Positions 62,958 through 64,000 of a DNA stretch of 64,000 nucleotides are shown piece after piece. Origin of the DNA: Sporomusa sp. KB1 (GTDB lineage: Bacteria > Bacillota > Negativicutes > Sporomusales > Sporomusaceae); assembly GCF_007830295.1 (NCBI RefSeq), contig NZ_VLKC01000002.1:3155724-3219723 (forward strand). Reading direction: 5' to 3'. The notes beneath the pieces were generated by a model. That model ran no database searches, was not told the DNA's origin, and worked only from the letters and a program-made list of their open reading frames with translations. Position numbers and translations under genes: made by a program. Position 1 is the first letter of the stretch. Each line of letters starts with the position of its first letter.

Positions 62958-64000
62958 CCGTATTGCAATTACCGACTATGGTATTCCGGGAACGGTATTA
63001 ATGGAGAATGCCGGAGTGGCGGTTGTACGACATTTGGAGTCAATTATGGAAGTGTTGTCAGAGCGAAAGTTTTGTATTTTTGCGGGAAAAGGCAATAATG
63101 GTGGTGATGGCTATGTTATTGCCAGGCACCTTGTCAATCAAGGCGCGAAAGTAAAGGTTTTTTTGCTTGGTGAAAAGGCGTCAGTAAGTGGCGATGCCCG
63201 CATCAATCTTGACATAATTGATAAGATGAATATCGATATTATAGAGATTGCCAGTGAGCGCGACTGGGATAAGGTTAGAGTAGCGGCCACTTTTGCGGAT
63301 TGTTTGGTAGATGCACTAGTAGGCACAGGGTTTCGTGGTGAAGTTGGCGGTGACATGGCTAGGGTTATTGATAGTATTAATGCTGCCGGGAAATTGGTTG
63401 TCGCTGTTGATATTCCTTCTGGTGTAGAGGCTGATACTGGCCGGATTTGTGGAAAAGCAGTGCGGGCCGCCCATACGGTGACTTTCTGTCTGCCGAAACC
63501 GGGGCTGTTTTTATATCCCGGAGCAGAGTTTGCCGGCGAACTGATGGTAGCTGATATTGGCATTCCCACAGCTGTTGTGACCCAGCAACAGATTAAACAA
63601 AACATCCTAATGGCCGGTGCTATCCGTACAATATTGCCGCAGCGTAACCCAGATGCCCATAAGGGGATAAATGGGCGGTTAGCCGTGGTGGCTGGTTCAC
63701 ACGGTTTAAGCGGGGCAGCAGCCATGACAGCTGAGGCTGCCCTTAGAGCAGGGGCGGGGCTGATTACATTAGCTACTCCTGCTAGTATTCAAAATGTAGT
63801 AGCTGTGAAGTTGACTGAGGTCATGACAACGGCACTTTCTGAAACTGCAACCGGCGGTATAAGCCAGGACGCTGTGGCCGAAATTGCCGCGCTGGCGGCG
63901 AAGAATGATGTGTTGGCAATTGGTCCCGGAATTGGCCGTCATGAAGCGACAGTGGCAGCGGTGCGAGCCGCGATTACTACGGTGGAGTGTCCCTTGGTTA
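62920..64000 (+). CDS. nnr: Bifunctional NAD(P)HX epimerase/dehydratase (cut by window edge)
   Basis: Begins ATG at 62920 inside the acpS tail, after GGGAGG, and is still open at the window end (about 360 codons). The N-terminal NnrE/YjeF domain (MKAATAAEMREIDRIAITDY, FCIFAGKGNNGGDGYVIARH, VVAVDIPSGVEADTG) is fused to the ribokinase-like NnrD domain (GRLAVVAGSHGLSGAAAMTA, LAIGPGIGRHEATV). It repairs hydrated NADH/NADPH. An acpS-nnr pair is common in Firmicutes. Confidence 0.93.
   Translation, partial: MKAATAAEMREIDRIAITDYGIPGTVLMENAGVAVVRHLESIMEVLSERKFCIFAGKGNNGGDGYVIARHLVNQGAKVKVFLLGEKASVSGDARINLDIIDKMNIDIIEIASERDWDKVRVAATFADCLVDALVGTGFRGEVGGDMARVIDSINAAGKLVVAVDIPSGVEADTGRICGKAVRAAHTVTFCLPKPGLFLYPGAEFAGELMVADIGIPTAVVTQQQIKQNILMAGAIRTILPQRNPDAHKGINGRLAVVAGSHGLSGAAAMTAEAALRAGAGLITLATPASIQNVVAVKLTEVMTTALSETATGGISQDAVAEIAALAAKNDVLAIGPGIGRHEATVAAVRAAITTVECPLV

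Overview
The window looks like chromosome from a diderm Firmicute of the Negativicutes, most likely Sporomusaceae. This is inferred from gene content. An autotransporter with a C-terminal beta-barrel and an LptF/LptG-type permease imply an outer membrane. Gram-positive style regulation (T-box leader, CsoR, strong AGGAGG ribosome sites, many TTG/GTG starts) and remnants of gerA-type spore germination genes imply a clostridial, sporulating ancestry. No rRNA, tRNA or CRISPR array was seen.

Layout. 0-5.8 kb: an IS21-type element cut by the window edge has removed the 5' end of a subtilisin-type autotransporter; then a MocR regulator divergent from a LysE exporter. 6-8.2 kb: a Cache-HAMP-GGDEF cyclase and DoxX. 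8.5-11 kb: a compact metal module (CsoR, P1B-type ATPase, 60-residue membrane protein) with three 16-bp CsoR-like operators. 11-16.3 kb: sulfatase-type membrane enzyme behind a structured leader, germination gene relics, a kinase-like protein and a methyltransferase. 16.6-24.5 kb: T-box-controlled type-2 ileS, catalase, a Pit phosphate transporter with its PhoU-like partner, and a Nim-type flavoprotein. 24.6-31 kb: a MerR regulator with a dehydrogenase/AEC transporter operon, two tiny cysteine-rich ORFs, an FMN reductase, a DMT transporter and a VOC protein. 31-48 kb: accessory DNA full of repeats, holding an M48 peptidase, MFS/AraC pair, a RAYT transposase, an aldolase, a CPBP protease, a striking Ser-Cys repeat protein convergent with a YcaO protein, a MarR/DUF169 pair and an intact IS256-family element. 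48.6-53 kb: a divergent repressor pair and a small island of unknown genes, one with a HEPN-like motif. 53-64 kb: conserved chromosome with a YyaL-like protein, ferritin, motAB, an envelope glycolipid operon (GtrA, polyprenol-phosphate glycosyltransferase, GT39/ArnT-like, PAP2, LptF/G), acpS and nnr.

Most notable. (1) A 179-residue protein with 48 cysteines, mostly as X-Ser-Cys triplets, lies convergent to a YcaO-domain protein carrying an extra C-terminal cysteine cluster: a possible unusual azole-type peptide or thiol-rich surface/metal protein system. (2) A 109-bp palindromic repeat with about ten full or partial copies, built from alternating GAAGCA/TGCTTC blocks, mostly downstream of + strand genes in one orientation. 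Its ends resemble those of the RAYT transposase element at 35.9-36.8 kb, suggesting a REPIN-like family mobilised by that enzyme. (3) Several operator architectures can be read directly: CsoR, MerR with a 19-bp spacer, MarR with paired boxes, MocR direct repeats, and a T-box.
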